64,000 nt of DNA from Hippasteria phrygiana (taxonomy: Eukaryota > Echinodermata > Asteroidea > Valvatida > Goniasteridae): positions 248,001-312,000 of the forward strand of contig JAZGUH010000225.1 of the NCBI GenBank assembly GCA_037893225.1. Direction: 5' to 3'. The notes beneath the pieces are model-generated. The model was not told the DNA's origin. It saw only the letters and a program-made list of their open reading frames with translations, and ran no database searches. Shown piece after piece: positions 12,021 through 25,036 of the stretch. The position numbers and the translations under genes are program-made. Within the stretch, counting starts at the first letter, position 1. Each line of letters opens with the position of its first letter.

Positions 12021-15000
12021 GAAGAATCGCAATATGTTACGTAGCTTTCCGCGATCTTGCTGGCCCCGATTTGCGATCTCGGTCATCGGTGGGCAGATCT
12101 AAGCTCAATCCCGGTGAACCAGAGCTCAATCTCGGCGGGCCCGATCCCGGTGGCAGCGCCCTGATCTCACAATGTCATGGTGACTTCCATCATGTTTTTG
12201 TTTTATTTATCCATTCTTCCGTAAAGTGATGTCATCACGATAATATCGAATATCGTGATATATATATTGGCCAATATTTCGGTTTCAAAATAAATGGATA
12301 TCGAACAGCCTGTACTTTTTTTAAATATTTGTATAACTACCTTTTTATTACTACCTTTTTATTACTACCTTTCGTTTTATTACTACATTTACTACCTTTA
12401 AACCTTGACTACATGTAGACATCTACATGAACATGATCAGCAAAACAAAAATTCCAAAAAAAAAATTAATTCCCTAACCTGCCCTATTTTCAAATGCCAC
12501 GTAAATATAATCGGAAGCAGAACTATTTTTTTTGGCCTTACCTTACATAGGGAAACACGCACACATTACGTGTGTGAAATGGCCTTCAAACAGGCTTCAA
12601 GTATTTTAGCTTCAACAAAATATACAATACATTGATCAACATACATGTACTGTACATAAACACTGTGCACTTTATACACACAGTACACAAATTTACATTG
12701 TAGCCTTCACTGTTGGAACCATGCATACAATGAGATTTTGCACATATTGTGTGGACAATTGGGTGATTGTGTATTGTAGGGCCCTGTTCCTATAAAGGGA
12801 ACAAAAATCCACTTTTAGGTTATTGGAATTGCCAAACTAGTTAACGACATTAGGCCTACAAACCAACAGGTATGCCGTAGATAAAGGGCAGGTTTTTAGT
12901 TTTTGAGGAAAATTTTGGGGTAAAGCTACGAGTACGATGAAGATGACAAAACGTAATGTGAAAATAAAGATGGCGATCACCGCGACGCACAGTAAACATA
13001 CAAAACCGCGTTGATTCGCATGGCAACTGTCGTAAAGCGCCTAAGAAAACTGCATTTTCTACCGCAATAAACCGTTCAAAATTACAAAAAAAAATGTCAG
13101 TAGAATTAAGATAACTTCTGCTTGAGCTTGAGGTTGAAAAAGTCATTTTGAAATGAGAAAAATATACCCTCGACTCTAATTTGATCAAAACTAAAGAGGG
13201 GCCCTACACTACACAATCGCCGACAATTGTTTATACGTACACGCTAGGTGGAGAGTAGGAGTTCTTGGATGAGGAGTTTTTATGAAAGAGTGCTGAATGC
13301 AGGTAGGAAATGTGCTCAAAAAGCAAGATTTTTTTTGTATTCAATCCGGCCAGGACTGTGAAAAGTTTGAGTACTCTGGACACGTTCTGTGTGGTTTTAT
13401 GGATTCAGGGTGGTTCTGAAACCTGTAATCAACCATCCAATATTTAGTTAATGTCATAAAAATATGAATAAAATGTTTTGTAACCCTCAGTTCCCTCCTT
13501 TCCGGACTGAGGGTTATGATTACCGCAACTATAATAGACTCTGCAATAGTCACTAGTGGATTGGGGGGATCCGGGAGGGGTTTGGTAGTATCCTATGATG
13601 TTGGTGGAAAACCTGAATGAATTAACGAGCCTAATGGCAAAGTACGCAACAGTCTCTTACGTTCAGTCAAACAAGTGTTTTAAGGAGAATGAATATTGTC
13701 CTGGTTTATTAGGGAAAACTTAAATGTCCTGACGCATAGGCCTACATCTGAACCTTTTTATTAAATACAGGAAGTAATTCTTTGGGTGACTTCCGGTTTG
13801 TGCCCGATGTAGATTTGCATGTAATTTTCACCACGGCTTCTGGGCAAAGAACTGCATCCTCCCATTTCCAAATTTCACTTTTCTTATGCATCACAACTAT
13901 AGTAATCCGAGGACCCTGTTCCATATAAGAGAACGAAGGAGACAGTTTATGTTTCGGAACTTCCTACCTTAATATTTTGCGATGATACAGGCAGGAAAAG
14001 TCACTCTGTGTGCTTGGTAATCATCTAAATAGTTCGCTAAGTGATATCATGTTGAATATGAGCAAGCTTAATTTTGTGGAAAGAGGGCAGGGTTTTGATT
14101 TATGAGAGAAATTATGGGGTAAAACGGCAACGTCTCCGACTGCAAAAAAAAGTTGGAAAGTCACATTTTCTTTGAAAGTGCATTTCAAAATTACAACAAA
14201 CATGAGTTAGGCCTAATCTGTAGGTAAAAAAAGACTGCTTTAGCTAGCAAAAGTCACTTTGGTACTGTAAAGTCATCTGCAAAAGTCAGTTTTGAACGGA
14301 ACTCGTAAAAAAAATAAAGGTGTCCTAAAGGTTTAATACCACAACTATGATGTAGGACTATCTCCCATTTCTTCAAAGGGTTGTAGCTAGGCTAAGTAAA
14401 ATGTCCAGGCCACTTTTTATTTTTTTTATTTTAGTGCTGTAAACAAATTGACGTAATTTCCTGTACATTGGAATAGAGGGCACTTCCATCTTTCCCTGAG
14501 GTAGGGTACAGTAGATGAAATAGCCTCCCACCTAGAGAAAGCAGCTGTAAAGATCCGTCAATATCCTACCATACCACGACTGGTTAAGCAAAATTAATAC
14601 ATAAACTCGCCTCTATTACTACTGGTGACGCATCGCGTACCGTTTCATTCATAGAACGAAAGTTTAACCCCTTCGTTTTCTCACTACAATTATCCCTCTT
14701 AATTGGATACTCACAAGTCAATGTGCAGCTCCGGTATAGTGAAAATATCAGAATAATGCGATGTCCCGTTTTGAAACCGTGAAATAATGATCCAGAGTTG
14801 TCGAACGTACATCACGCGGAAGTCCCGGCCAAGTGACCATCAAAAAGTTGAACACAAACTGCAAGCCAGCGAGAAAGTGTGAATATAGCAGATGCAGAAA
14901 TTCCACGCTCTATCCGCCTTTAAAAACAACGTGTAGTTGATGTCATGACGCAATGATGCCTGTTTCGTTTACTGTGCGGTACTGGTGGGTGTTCGGAAGT

Positions 15001-15029
15001 TAGGATTTTTGTTTTCTCAGGCGCGGATC

Positions 15030-15054
15030 GGGGGGGGGGGGGGGGGGGGGGGGG
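15030..15054 (+). repeat. Poly-G tract
   Basis: A run of about 25 G, followed within 250 bp by two long poly-C runs (about 15221-15243 and 15276-15297). Together these give a G/C homopolymer hot spot with quadruplex potential. Confidence 0.85.
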
Positions 15055-16176
15055 CCTACTCGTTGCCAATTTCAATTGTTTTTTTGTTGTTGCTTGTAGG
15101 GGCCTACGCCTAAAGCTAAAAGCAGAAACTCTACAGGTCTTATTTTACCTGTGAGAACAAAACAAAGATGTTAAATGGCGCCGCCAACGGTGAGAAAGTG
15201 TCCAACCCCCCCGCCCCCGCCCCCCCCCCCCCCCCCCCCCCCCCTCGCCTTAGCTTTCTGGGCAAATTTCAGAACCCCCCCCCCCCCCCCCCCCCCGGAT
15301 CCTCCCATGTTTCTTCATCGTCCCCTTTAATTAATGCTTCCGAGGAGTACGTGTACGAGCGATCAGAGCAGGGGAACTGTGCAAAAAGGACACTTGACTT
15401 CATCAAATATTTATTTCGGATAAAATATTGATTCACATAATGAGTACTGATTTTTATTCAGTCGGTCCGTCCATAGAGCAAGGAAACAGGTCTGTCTAGT
15501 ACTAGTGATGGGCGTACTCGATTATTCATCGCGTGCGGTTTTTTCATCTTATAAAAGGTACATTGTTGAAAACCAAACGCACTCTGATAACTTCTACATG
15601 CGAATGAAAAAAAGTTGTTCTAGCATCAGCCGATAGTCACAAGAGGGCGCACTGTTGCTTTTCTGGACTGGTCTTCATGCACGAAACTCGGGCCGTGGCA
15701 GGAGCAGCAACACAGACTTGCGTGTAATTTCAAGCCGTACCCAAGTAATTCGGGGGTTTGTTTTCAGACACGGCCTAACTTGGTCTTCATTTCTTAAAAT
15801 GACATACAGCAGTTGCAAAAGTTATTGGACCACAATGAGTATACAAACATTACAATTATGCCTTGATCAGTAATGTGTTCAAGGTCCCTTTACCAAATTG
15901 TACACAACTGTTTGACAATTTACCAACTGGAATCACAGGCACTTGCTCTGAAATTAAAAAAGGAAGATAAAACAAAACTTTTGCAAAGTGCACAATTTTT
16001 GTCAAAAATCGATGTCAAAGTCAAATAAAACTTGTATGTAACATGTCCCCCCCCCCCCCCCCATTGAATCTCTGTGGTCGGTTACCTTACCAAATTGAGG
16101 TATGAGTGTAAAAATTAGACCATGTGTAATATTTATGGAGAAATGTGGGGGGGGGGGGGGGATATCCAGACAGTGC

Positions 16177-16219
16177 CACAGACCATGGAGGAATAAAACA
16201 TATTCCTCCATGTACAGAC
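16177..16219. mobile_element. Micro-palindrome CATGGAGGAATA (copy 2) with 7-bp target duplication
   Basis: A 29-bp hairpin (16184-16212) with 12-bp arms CATGGAGGAATA / TATTCCTCCATG and a 5-bp loop. It is flanked by CACAGAC (16177-16183) and TACAGAC (16213-16219), a 7-bp duplication with one mismatch. The arm tip differs from copy 1 (TA instead of GG). Confidence 0.75.
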
Positions 16220-17792
16220 CAATGGCACCACCCCGAATTTTCCCCAACAGTTTGACCTTTTCAAACGTGCTAAACGGCATCCAGAAAACAATTTTCGTCA
16301 ATGATTTTCGGACGAAAGGCGCACTTTTAAATAGTCGCGTACATTATTGGATTCTACTTTTTAATGTTCTTTCCAACCATAGCAATTTTAGGGTAAATGT
16401 TTTGTGTAGCCCAACTGGGCACCTCCAAGGCAATGGGTCCCTTTGATTTCTAAACACTATAAACAAATTCAAAGGAATTCAAGGCACAAATCCATGTCAA
16501 TGAAAGGGATCTCCTTGTTAAATGACAATCATGGCAATATGTGACCCGCTCTGGAAAAAGGTATATTATGTCGCAAAATATGAAAAATGAGTTTGAAAGC
16601 CCGCAATGTAAGCTTTCATTTGGTACGTGGTAGAGCTCCAAAGCCCTTTCCATTCTGGAGATATCGCATTGTTGCATATTAATTAGTTCTATGGAGTTCA
16701 AATTCCACAACAGAGAAAACAGGCTTTGAAATAGCTAGTCCTAATACAATGCAATGCAACAATGCACTCTAAAAAGGTTATTTTTTCATTTTATTCACTA
16801 AAATCAACATTGTTGTGCACCAAACCTGAAACTTTAGATATTTAAGATGTCATTAAAAACAAAAAACAAAAATTAATTTTGATGAAAAATGTCACCCTCT
16901 CAACGTTTAAAGGGCCATTACACGTGAATGCATAGCGCGACTTATATCACCTTTTTCTGGAGCGGGTCACATACACATAATGACAGTACCAAATAAGAAC
17001 ACACCACAGTTTCAATCACAACAAAGAACAACAGGGTTCTTTATTTATTATCTTAATACCTCTTCAGATTTCATGTTTCATTACTATTTTACAAGGCCAT
17101 TGCCATTTGTAATGATAAGCTAATGCTTTGTACTTTAACTTTTGAAGCAAAGAAAATTATACTATCAGCTTTTGTCTACCCTACACTCTCCAATGGTATG
17201 GTGTCTAGGCTATCATTGAAATTCAGGCATACTACGCTGATGCTCTCCAATGGTAGCCTGACAACCACCACAACATTGCAGAAGTGTAGTGGTAAACTAC
17301 CAAACAGCTACACAGGGGGCATGAAAATAACTATGAAATTATTTTGAAGAAATTTGGCAATTCTCCACAATTTAGATGGTAGCACATATAACTTTCAGTC
17401 ACAAATAATAGTTGGGGTGTTGTACTGTGGAGAAAATCGAGTATAACTGACTACTATTCTATTTAAAAATATTAGTTACCGGTTAACGGTTATCAACAAA
17501 ATCTTTCAGCACAAATTAGATTATTTGAACAAAGTTTCTTTGATAAAACTCTGCACAGCCATGATATACTGTAATCCGGTGACCGCCATTTTAAAAGGTC
17601 TATCAGGGTGGGGTGGTGTGGTGTCACACCCCTGCGCATGTCATAGGTATTCTTACAGTCATATGTATTCTTACATTCTTACAGATGTGTGTTTCCAGCG
17701 CTCATGTGAAACGGGCTATAAGCAATGTCAAACACCTACCCTGTATCTTAGCTCTATGGTCATTTGATTTAGATTCAGAAGCTCTAAAACCA

Positions 17793-18042
17793 GGGCCCAA
17801 TTTCATGGAATCCCAACCGGTAAGCAAAAAATCGCAGCTTACTGTAGCAGAACATTTTGCACTAATAGTTAGTGTATTTCATGGATTAGCAAGTAATTTT
17901 TGCTTACATGCGTACATCCCATAACTAAGGATTCTGTGCTTAGAGGGAATAGTGCAGGATTTCTTTGGTAGAGCTCGGTTAGCACAGAATTGCAGGCTGT
18001 TGGCACATAATCAGGCATTACAGATTCCATGAAATCAGGCCC
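17793..18042. repeat. MITE with GGGCCCAATTTCATGGA ends
   Basis: Begins GGGCCCAATTTCATGGAATC and ends GATTCCATGAAATCAGGCCC in inverted orientation. It contains TGCGTACATCCCATAACTAA, shared with the copies at 8375 and about 39853. Confidence 0.65.
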
Positions 18043-18619
18043 AGTACCTTCCCCAAACAGAAATAAACATACATCTACAGGTGTTTAAAAAAAACACCCA
18101 AAAACAAGTACTATGCATGTACTATAAGGTATGTACACTTTATACAATCAAAAATAGGAATGTGAAATGAATTAAGGCAAATGATAAATCAAATTTCCAT
18201 TAAAATACACAGAATGAAGAAGCTTTTCCATGTCATTGAAGGATGCTGTCACTGTTGACAACCTTTTCCTCACACAAAAATTATCAAGATGCATCACTTA
18301 CATCATTTTTTTAAAGCAATTGACAAAACATACTCTCTAAAATAAACATTGTCCATTTGAAAGTGGACAATAATAGATTCTCAACACATGCACATACCAA
18401 AATAAAAAAAAAACGGTGTTTACAGTACAAATACATGATCCCATTCTGCAGTTGGTACCCTCTGAATAAAAAGGCTTCTTAAAAACAAAATTAGCATGTT
18501 AAAAAAGTCCCTTGGGGGTGTCGCCCCCTGTAAATATTGTACTCTAAATGCTAACATCAATATTTTTTTTCACTAAGGAAATTTATTCAAATTCTCTTGT
18601 GGATTGTTTTACGAATTAT

Positions 18620-18880
18620 TAGTTGAAAAGTCGTATCCTCATTGAGTGATCCCCACAATGTCGCTTCCCAGGTTGTATCGTAAAATTGGGTGTGATCCCT
18701 GGCTATACGGCATTATGGGTTTATGACTTCTGACTAGCGCCCACCCGACCAAAGATACTGACAATTTGGGAGACCACCAACATTGGGCAAGATAGCTCAG
18801 TTGGTTGGTATTCCAGGAGGTCGCAGGTTCAAATCCTGCTCCTGCCAGTTTTCATTTGTTCACTTTTAAAATAAATATTT
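18620..18880 (+). mobile_element. tRNA-derived SINE (S family), sense copy
   Basis: From AAAAGTCGTATCCTCATTG through a conserved leader (GACTTCTGACTAGCGCCCAC) into a tRNA-like part (AAGATAGCTCAGTTGGT ... GGTCGCAGGTTCAAATCC) and a short conserved tail. The A and B boxes of an RNA polymerase III promoter are visible. The anticodon arm is partly deleted in this copy. Confidence 0.75.
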
Positions 18881-19009
18881 TTGTACGATGTAGGATCAAG
18901 AGCAGATTGAGAACCCAACTTAACCAGTTAAAGCTGCCATGTCCATTGCTTTTGGGCTGCATCACCCTGAAAAAGTCCATAGTCTATGAAAAGACTGTAC
19001 AAAATACTA

Positions 19010-19986
19010 CAGGGTGTATCAAAAATAAGTACATGTATACACTCAGAAAAATGTCTTAAACATGAACATTTCAAAATGTTTGGAATATGGCACCATACAT
19101 ATGGGTAGAAAACCTTTCAGGCTTTAAAATGACACCATGATAATTTGGAGCATTTCATGCATGACTGATCAGAGGCTACATTTGCAAACCTTGACAAAAA
19201 CGGCTTGCGCACAAAAATGCGTTTTTTACTGGATCAAAGGCAATAAGAGACAAATCCAACATGTGCCTCTTTTAATCACCATTTTCTGTGTAAATTTAAT
19301 TGCAGGTTAATCTTCAACATGACCACCATTCCTTTGGACACAGACTTCCGCCCTCCTCAACGCAATTACGCTCCAACACACCGGAGAAGGATTGTGACTG
19401 AATGCCGCACAGAATTGTTCAGCAATAGCAAAATTACGTTGAATCGCCCCGTGGAATGGCCCCCAAGATCCCAAGACCTTACACCACTGGATTTTTTTTT
19501 TGTAGGGCTATCTCAAATCGAAGGTTTTCACAACTCCACCGGTGGACCTCGATGACCTCCAGAGAGGCATAACCGCTGAGGTTGCGATCATCACACAGGA
19601 CAGAGGAATGGTCAGGCGTGCCGTAAATGACATGTTGAGGAGGGCGGAAGTCTGTATCGAAAGGAATGGTGGTCATGTTGAAGATTAACCTGTAATTAAA
19701 ATTTCCACAGAAAATGGTGATTAAAAGAGGCACATGTTGGATGTCTCTTATTGCCTTTGATCTGGACAGTAAAAAACAAAACGCATTTTTGTGCGCAAGC
19801 CGTTTTTTACAAGGTTTGCAAATGTAGCCCCTGATCAGTCATGCAGAAATACACCAAATGATCATGGTGTCATTTTAAAGCCTGAAAGGTTTTCTACCCA
19901 TATGTATGGTGCAATATTCCTAAAATATTGAAATGTTCATTTTTAAAATATTTTTCTGAGTGTATACTTATTTTTGATACACCCTG
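19010..19986. mobile_element. Fold-back Tc1/mariner relic
   Basis: Ends CAGGGTGTATCAAAAATAAG / CTTATTTTTGATACACCCTG are flanked by TA on both sides (19008-19009 and 19987-19988). The arms, about 345 bp each, are inverted copies of one another. Each carries the 3' end of a transposase (in the right arm, frame ending ERNGGHVED then stop). The loop holds a damaged WPPRSxDLTPLDFF motif, typical of IS630/Tc1/mariner-type transposases, followed by a frameshift. It cannot make active enzyme. The structure looks like an inverted duplication of the 3' end of a once-coding element. Confidence 0.8.
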
Positions 19987-20007
19987 TATAAGTAACTGAT
20001 TTATTAA

Positions 20008-20188
20008 CCCTTTGAAGACGGATGACGTCTATACACGTAAAAAAAAAAAATTACCACCAGGCCGGATGATGTCTATACACTCCATCTCTGCAGTTTCAAT
20101 CCATTGTTGGATTATTGTGTATGTTATGCTTGGCTGCACAAGCCGTCATGGCACCCAGTGCCTCATTGTAAATAACCGTATCAAGGGG
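20008..20188 (-). mobile_element. TTAA MITE, CCCCTTGAGTACGG family (copy 3, short)
   Basis: 181 bp between TTAA 20004-20007 and 20189-20192. It begins CCCTTTGAAGACGGATGACG and ends ACCGTATCAAGGGG, and keeps the TTTCAATCCATTGTTGGAT core. Internally deleted. Confidence 0.7.
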
Positions 20189-20239
20189 TTAAGTTTCAAA
20201 TTTTGAACTATGAGCAGGATGCTAATTCTTACAGTTAAA

Positions 20240-20550
20240 TTCATCAAACAATCCACAAGGGAAACTGACTAGGTAAATTTTAATACATCTTAAAAGTGAA
20301 CAAAGAAACTGTGCAGGAGCGGGATTCGAACCTGCGACCTCCGGGTTACCGTACCGGCGCTTTACCAACTGAGCTATCTTGCTCTATATATGTTGGCGGT
20401 CTCCCAAATTGTCGGTATCTTTGTTCGGGTGGGCGCTATAGTCAGAAGTCATAAACCCAGTATAGCCAGGGATCACACACCCAATTTTACGATACGACCT
20501 GGGAAGCGACATTGTGGGGATCACTCAATGAGGATACGACTTTTTAACTT
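20240..20550 (-). mobile_element. tRNA-derived SINE (S family), full length with target duplication
   Basis: An almost complete antisense copy of 311 bp flanked by the direct repeat TTACAGTTAAA (20229-20239 and 20551-20561), which fixes its borders. The minus strand runs from AAAAAGTCGTATCCTCATTG through a leader and a tRNA-like region (about 20317-20385) to a tail with CTAGTCAGTTTCCCTTGTGG. The tRNA part resembles threonine tRNA with a possible GGT anticodon; that assignment is tentative. Confidence 0.85.
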
Positions 20551-21000
20551 TTACAGTTAAAGATAGTATAGGGCCTACATCATTTGCTTTTGCTGTCATT
20601 TTCAGAAATAAATGGATTTGGGGTTTAGTATTTTATAGCTAAATACTGTAACACTGACCTGTTTAAAGTTTTGTGTGCATAGATGCTGGGGACAACAGAA
20701 CAAATTTTGTTCTAGTAGTCTGGTTCCCTGACCATACATTAGACAAAGCGGAGCAATTTATAATCGTCGGGGATTATCAGGTCGGGGAACTAGACTATTT
20801 GCAACAATTGTTGGCTGACAATCCTTGGAAAACAATATAAACTTCCACTTTTCTTGAAAACGACAGCACACCAGGTGCCATGATTTCACAGGATGTTTGA
20901 GACTGCTATAATTACTCACAGTCAAGTATGGTATTTCATAATAATTCAGTAGTTTTGGTTTTTGATGTTTTCAAATGTTGTATACATGTACTATCTTTAT

Positions 21001-21138
21001 CCCTAACATCACTGAAGACTACAAAATACTTGAGTAAACTGTAGTATGCAGTACTTTTACTACACTGGCCTATGAGAATTGAGTAGTATTTTGTAGTACA
21101 GTGTACTGTACCCCAAGTGAATGCCGAGGACGTTAGGG
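21001..21138. mobile_element. TTAA element, CCCTAAC-ended (copy C)
   Basis: 138 bp, the reverse complement of the element at 2879-3016 with a few differences. Right flank TTAA (21139-21142); left flank mutated to TTAT (20997-21000). Ends CCCTAACATC / CGTTAGGG. Confidence 0.75.
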
Positions 21139-21589
21139 TTAATGTATATCAATCTTTGCACATAGCATTTTATAAACCAATATAGGAAGATCAGAGTGTG
21201 CAGTAAGTGCTATTTTATTGGGGAAACCATTCAATTGAAATTTACAATCTGAGCACAGACACATCCAACCTTCTTTGTTATTGGGCTGCACTGATCTGGC
21301 AAGGGCAGCCATTGTTTAGGGGCTTCCACATACCATCCTTTAGTCAACCCAAGGCTCAGGCAGGTGACTGAATACAATCAATGCTTGCAGTCATACAAAG
21401 CATAGCTTACTCCATAGGTGTGGATAGCAAGCTTGGTCGGATTAGTCTATAGCCGAAATACTTCGGTTAGATGTTACACATGGTAGCGGCTTCAGCCACT
21501 TCCCATAGACTCGTGTGTAATTTGAAGATGTAGCCAAGTAATTCGGACACGGCCTTAGATGGTGTTGGACAAGACATCAAATTTTGACC

Positions 21590-21748
21590 ATAAGCCATTT
21601 TGCAGATACCGCCATCTTTGCACATGCTTTGGGGGACGAGTGCAAAGCCAATGCATAATCTCTGTGGAGATTATTGGCTTGCGCATACACGAAGTGCACG
21701 CATTAACATGCCATTTGCAAAGATGGTGGTATCCGCAAAATGGCTTAT
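21590..21748. mobile_element. MITE with ATAAGCCATTTTGC ends
   Basis: Inverted arms ATAAGCCATTTTGCAGATAC / GTATCCGCAAAATGGCTTAT continue inward as CGCCATCTTTGCA / TGCAAAGATGGTG. About 159 bp, non-coding. Confidence 0.65.
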
Positions 21749-22044
21749 CACGATACAGCAGAAAGTAATACGTATGTGCAAGCTTAAGCACAACTTAGCT
21801 GTAAATGCTACTAAAAGTTAGCAAGATTACGCAGCCCGCTGTACAATGTAGTTTGTCTGCACAATTTGTTTTCTGCTGCGCAGCCAAAAAAAATGCGAAC
21901 AATAGGCAAACAATGGATTGAGTATGTGCAGAAATGCATGTATAAACGACAACTGGCCTTGTGTACTTTTTCAAATTGCGGCCATGGCCGACGTCCGTTT
22001 TCAAGATGCTTGAGCATTGCCATGAAATTGGAAACCCTATCAGT

Positions 22045-22252
22045 CAGAGTTGTAGTCAAGTCCCTGCAAGTCCGTTCGCAAGTCCAGTCAGAAGTCCTTT
22101 CATAAAGCTGGTCACAATTGACAGGATGAACAATGACAAAGGAATGCCTTTGTCAAAGCTCATTTGAATAGCTTGTGATTGGAATTAGGACTGGAGGGCT
22201 TGTGATCTGATGGACTTGCAGGGGACTTGTGATGGACTCGACTACATCCCTG
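22045..22252. mobile_element. hAT-type MITE
   Basis: Starts CAGAGTTGTAGTCAAGTCC and ends GGACTCGACTACATCCCTG. The CAGRG tips fit the hAT rule, and the 8-bp flanks CTATCAGT / CTATCAGC (22037-22044 and 22253-22260) fit its 8-bp duplication with one mismatch. A second copy is at 35026-35239. Interior has GACTTGCAGG/CCTGCAAGTC words. Confidence 0.7.
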
Positions 22253-22817
22253 CTATCAGCACATAGACCTTCTTCGTGTGTCATCATAGACCATGTAGTG
22301 TAGTGATGTTTAATAAAGTATTTATTTTGGTAAAGGTTTGGGAAAAACCGCGATCAATCCGATCAAACCGCGGTTTCACCTTTTTTCGAAGGCGCCTAAA
22401 CCAGTCGAGTGTGTACACATGGTTTAACCTGGCCCATACAATACATGTACTACAATCACTCCATGTTGGTGCACAGGTGATGGTTTTGTTTTTACCTTGC
22501 CAAAAAGGGCTATACTGGCCAACATAAAAACAGCTGTAAAACCAGTTATCGCAATCAGCCCCAGTTTATAAATCAATTTAACAAATGCAATATTCTGTAC
22601 ATACTTCAACAACATTGAAAAGTTCTTATTGGTTTTATGATCATATAAAAGTGTTGTTTACATTGTAGGTCTTTGTTGACAGTTAAATCATTACATGAAT
22701 ACTAAATATATATCTAAAAGTTTGGAAATGTAAATAATCTTTTTCTTTTCTTTTTCCCCTCTGATTTTCTACAAAAAAGTGTTTTTTTTAAATACCATGC
22801 CTGTAATTACATTCCAT

Positions 22818-22848
22818 CATGTTTTCTTTTCTTTTCTTTTCTTTTCTG
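22818..22848 (+). repeat. (TTTTC)n microsatellite
   Basis: About six units of TTTTC/TTTCT, preceded by a T-rich tract. Confidence 0.8.
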
Positions 22849-23179
22849 ACAGTTATTATTACCCAGATAAAGGCAAGAATCAATTTGCTGTAAACAGTGG
22901 CCAAAACAATATAAACAATTATACATTTTTTCCTAGTCTTCATTTCAGTATTAGAGTAATTTGGCATGTTTATTAACAACCAAAATGATCTTTTACGGCA
23001 AAACATAACTAATTCTACAGCATCTCATGCATTTACATGTAAATTATACACACTGAAGTTGTAAAAAAGAAAATCATTTAGTAATTACATATTTTACAGG
23101 ATCACAGTAATGCTCAAAGACCTCAGTCTTTTAAATTTGTCGGTATTATCACTGGAATTTCCAACCTAGTACACAATTT

Positions 23180-23194
23180 TTTATTTTTTTTATT
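23180..23194 (-). other. Possible Rel polyadenylation signals
   Basis: Two overlapping TTTATT words on the plus strand (AATAAA on the Rel strand) lie about 1.1 kb past the Rel stop codon. They sit in a T-rich run, so chance occurrence is quite possible. No nearer AATAAA was seen. Confidence 0.2.
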
Positions 23195-24326
23195 TATACC
23201 ATAATGCTCCCAATTCTTGGGAAAAAACTCACCATTTACAATACTTCCATCTTACATGTAGGTGGAAATGAAAATGTGAAAAGTCCTGCTAAAGTCCGAT
23301 TCATGTTTCACGTGAATGCAAATGCTAAAGTGGATTTATGACGTCAATGGTAAATATTCACGCTGTTAATTCACAAGAGTTGAAAGCATTACAATTTCTG
23401 CGAATTTTCACAACGAATGTTCCATGACATGAAACTCATTTCACATTCTCATTCGCATGAAGTCAGAATTGGGCTTAAACACAGAGTTTCTGTTACAAAC
23501 AAAATCCATGCAAAATAAAATCTGCGGAGTGAAATTGTTGAAAGAAAAGGTGTTATATCCCAACAAAATGAAACACTGATTTATAATTGTACTTTTGCTG
23601 TTTTTAAATATGATAAATTTAAAAACGGTACTGTATACAGGTACATGTATATTAAACAATCACTGGGGTCTGCTTCAGATGAACAAAAAGCCCAGGCGAA
23701 TAAGTCTAGGATAACCTGTATAAAATTTGCTGAACATTGTGATGCAACAATAGAGATTTCCAGGCAGGCACACGCATGAGCATGACTTGGCCATAATATG
23801 CGTCTTTCCACACTAACGGTTACAAAAGTGTGACAATTAGAGGGAACCAAGCACAGAAGTCGGTAAATCAAGTAACCTGCCTTGTCCAGTGAATCAGCTC
23901 ATTCATTTTTCACTGCCATCACAAACAATACAGGAATGTTCGGGAAACAAACATTAGCAAAAAAAGCCAATTTGAAATCCACCTCCCATGTCTCACCCCC
24001 AAAGTTATCCATTAGTGTAGAATGACCCAAATAGCGCCCTAGTCAGCACGTTTCTTATGGTACAGTCAGCGCAACTTTTCCGCTAACCATTAAGCAGTGC
24101 CATGAAATTAGCCTAAGTACATAATACATAGGTTGGGTACCTATGACAACAATGACCGCTAAAGTACAACTTCATATTACAATATCCTCTTCTTCATTTT
24201 TAAAATTCTAGTAATACAAAAGTCATTTGCGTATATTACTATTACAAGTGAAATACTACAAAAAAATTCACATGCACACACAAGATATAAAATGACCCCC
24301 AAAAAACCCACCTAAGACCTACCTGG

Positions 24327-25036
24327 CTATCCATTTTGATCACAATTTGCAGTTTGATTATGAATAGGTGGTTCATGCTCCAACTCCACGCTATGACTGT
24401 AAGGTATAGACACAGAGTCATTGACACTCTCCACTGTGTAATCACGCAAACCCTCTTCAGTGTCCATTCCGCCTAGGATGTCGGGTCTGAGGGAGAGATT
24501 CCGGGGATCAAAGTTTTCCATATTCGTCAGTTCTTCCATGCTCAGTGAAGGTTGAATGTCATCTATTACTTCAGATATGTTCCCCCCATCAAGCATTCCC
24601 ACTAAATTTGCAGTTATTTGCTGTATTAACAAGCTTTCATCCGAGTCTAATGTAGAAGAAATATCACCCTCCAGACCAACAGTGTTAACAGCGAACCCTT
24701 GCATGGCAACATTCGTTCCAAAGTCAGAAGCCACAGCCATACTACTCATGGCATTGGAAGGCTGCAGCTCATACCCAACCGGCACGGCACCAGTTGCAGT
24801 AACACACTGGAATGCATCAGTGTTTGTCAGTGGAACCTGGGAAAGGGTAAACGGTGCGGATGTTGTATCAGTGGCTGCTGTGTCCCGCTGCGTCACAGTG
24901 CCAAAGCTCATGTTGGAACCATGGCTGTAGCTATAGGTCGACGACGCCTGGGAAAAGGTTGCCATTCTCTGTTGTGGAGCAGAGCGGGCAGCATGCAATA
25001 TTTCCCGGGGTTGTTGTCCGATGCCAAGAGATGGAT
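24327..25036 (-). CDS. rel: Rel exon 11 (C-terminal transactivation region)
   Basis: Last coding exon, residues 435-670, ending at the TGA at 24329-24327. The acceptor is CCCCATAG before 25036, and the split codon G|AT gives Asp. Composition is serine/threonine/glutamine-rich, then acidic (for example LDSDESLLIQQ, SMEELTNMENFDP), as in Rel transactivation domains. There is no ankyrin or death domain. An open 124-codon frame on the other strand (24556-24930) is an antisense shadow. Confidence 0.88.

Larger units (their letters stand above)
7370..24326. other. Gene-free interval between kindlin and Rel
   Basis: No conserved exon was recognised in these 17 kb. The left edge should hold the kindlin 5' UTR and promoter, and the right edge the Rel 3' UTR. 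The rest is repeats (listed separately), C/G homopolymers and low-copy AT-rich DNA. Two weakly similar segments near 12886-12930 and 14090-14125 (GGGCAGG...GGGGTAAA) look like an old duplication. An unrecognised fast-evolving or non-coding gene cannot be ruled out. Confidence 0.55.

Noticed and set aside
20317..20385. Genuine threonine tRNA gene
   Set aside because: It is part of a repeated SINE with leader, tail and target duplication; the other tRNA-like matches (18790, 25415, 34917, 35250) behave the same way.
24556..24930. 124-codon open frame (plus)
   Set aside because: Antisense shadow of Rel exon 11.
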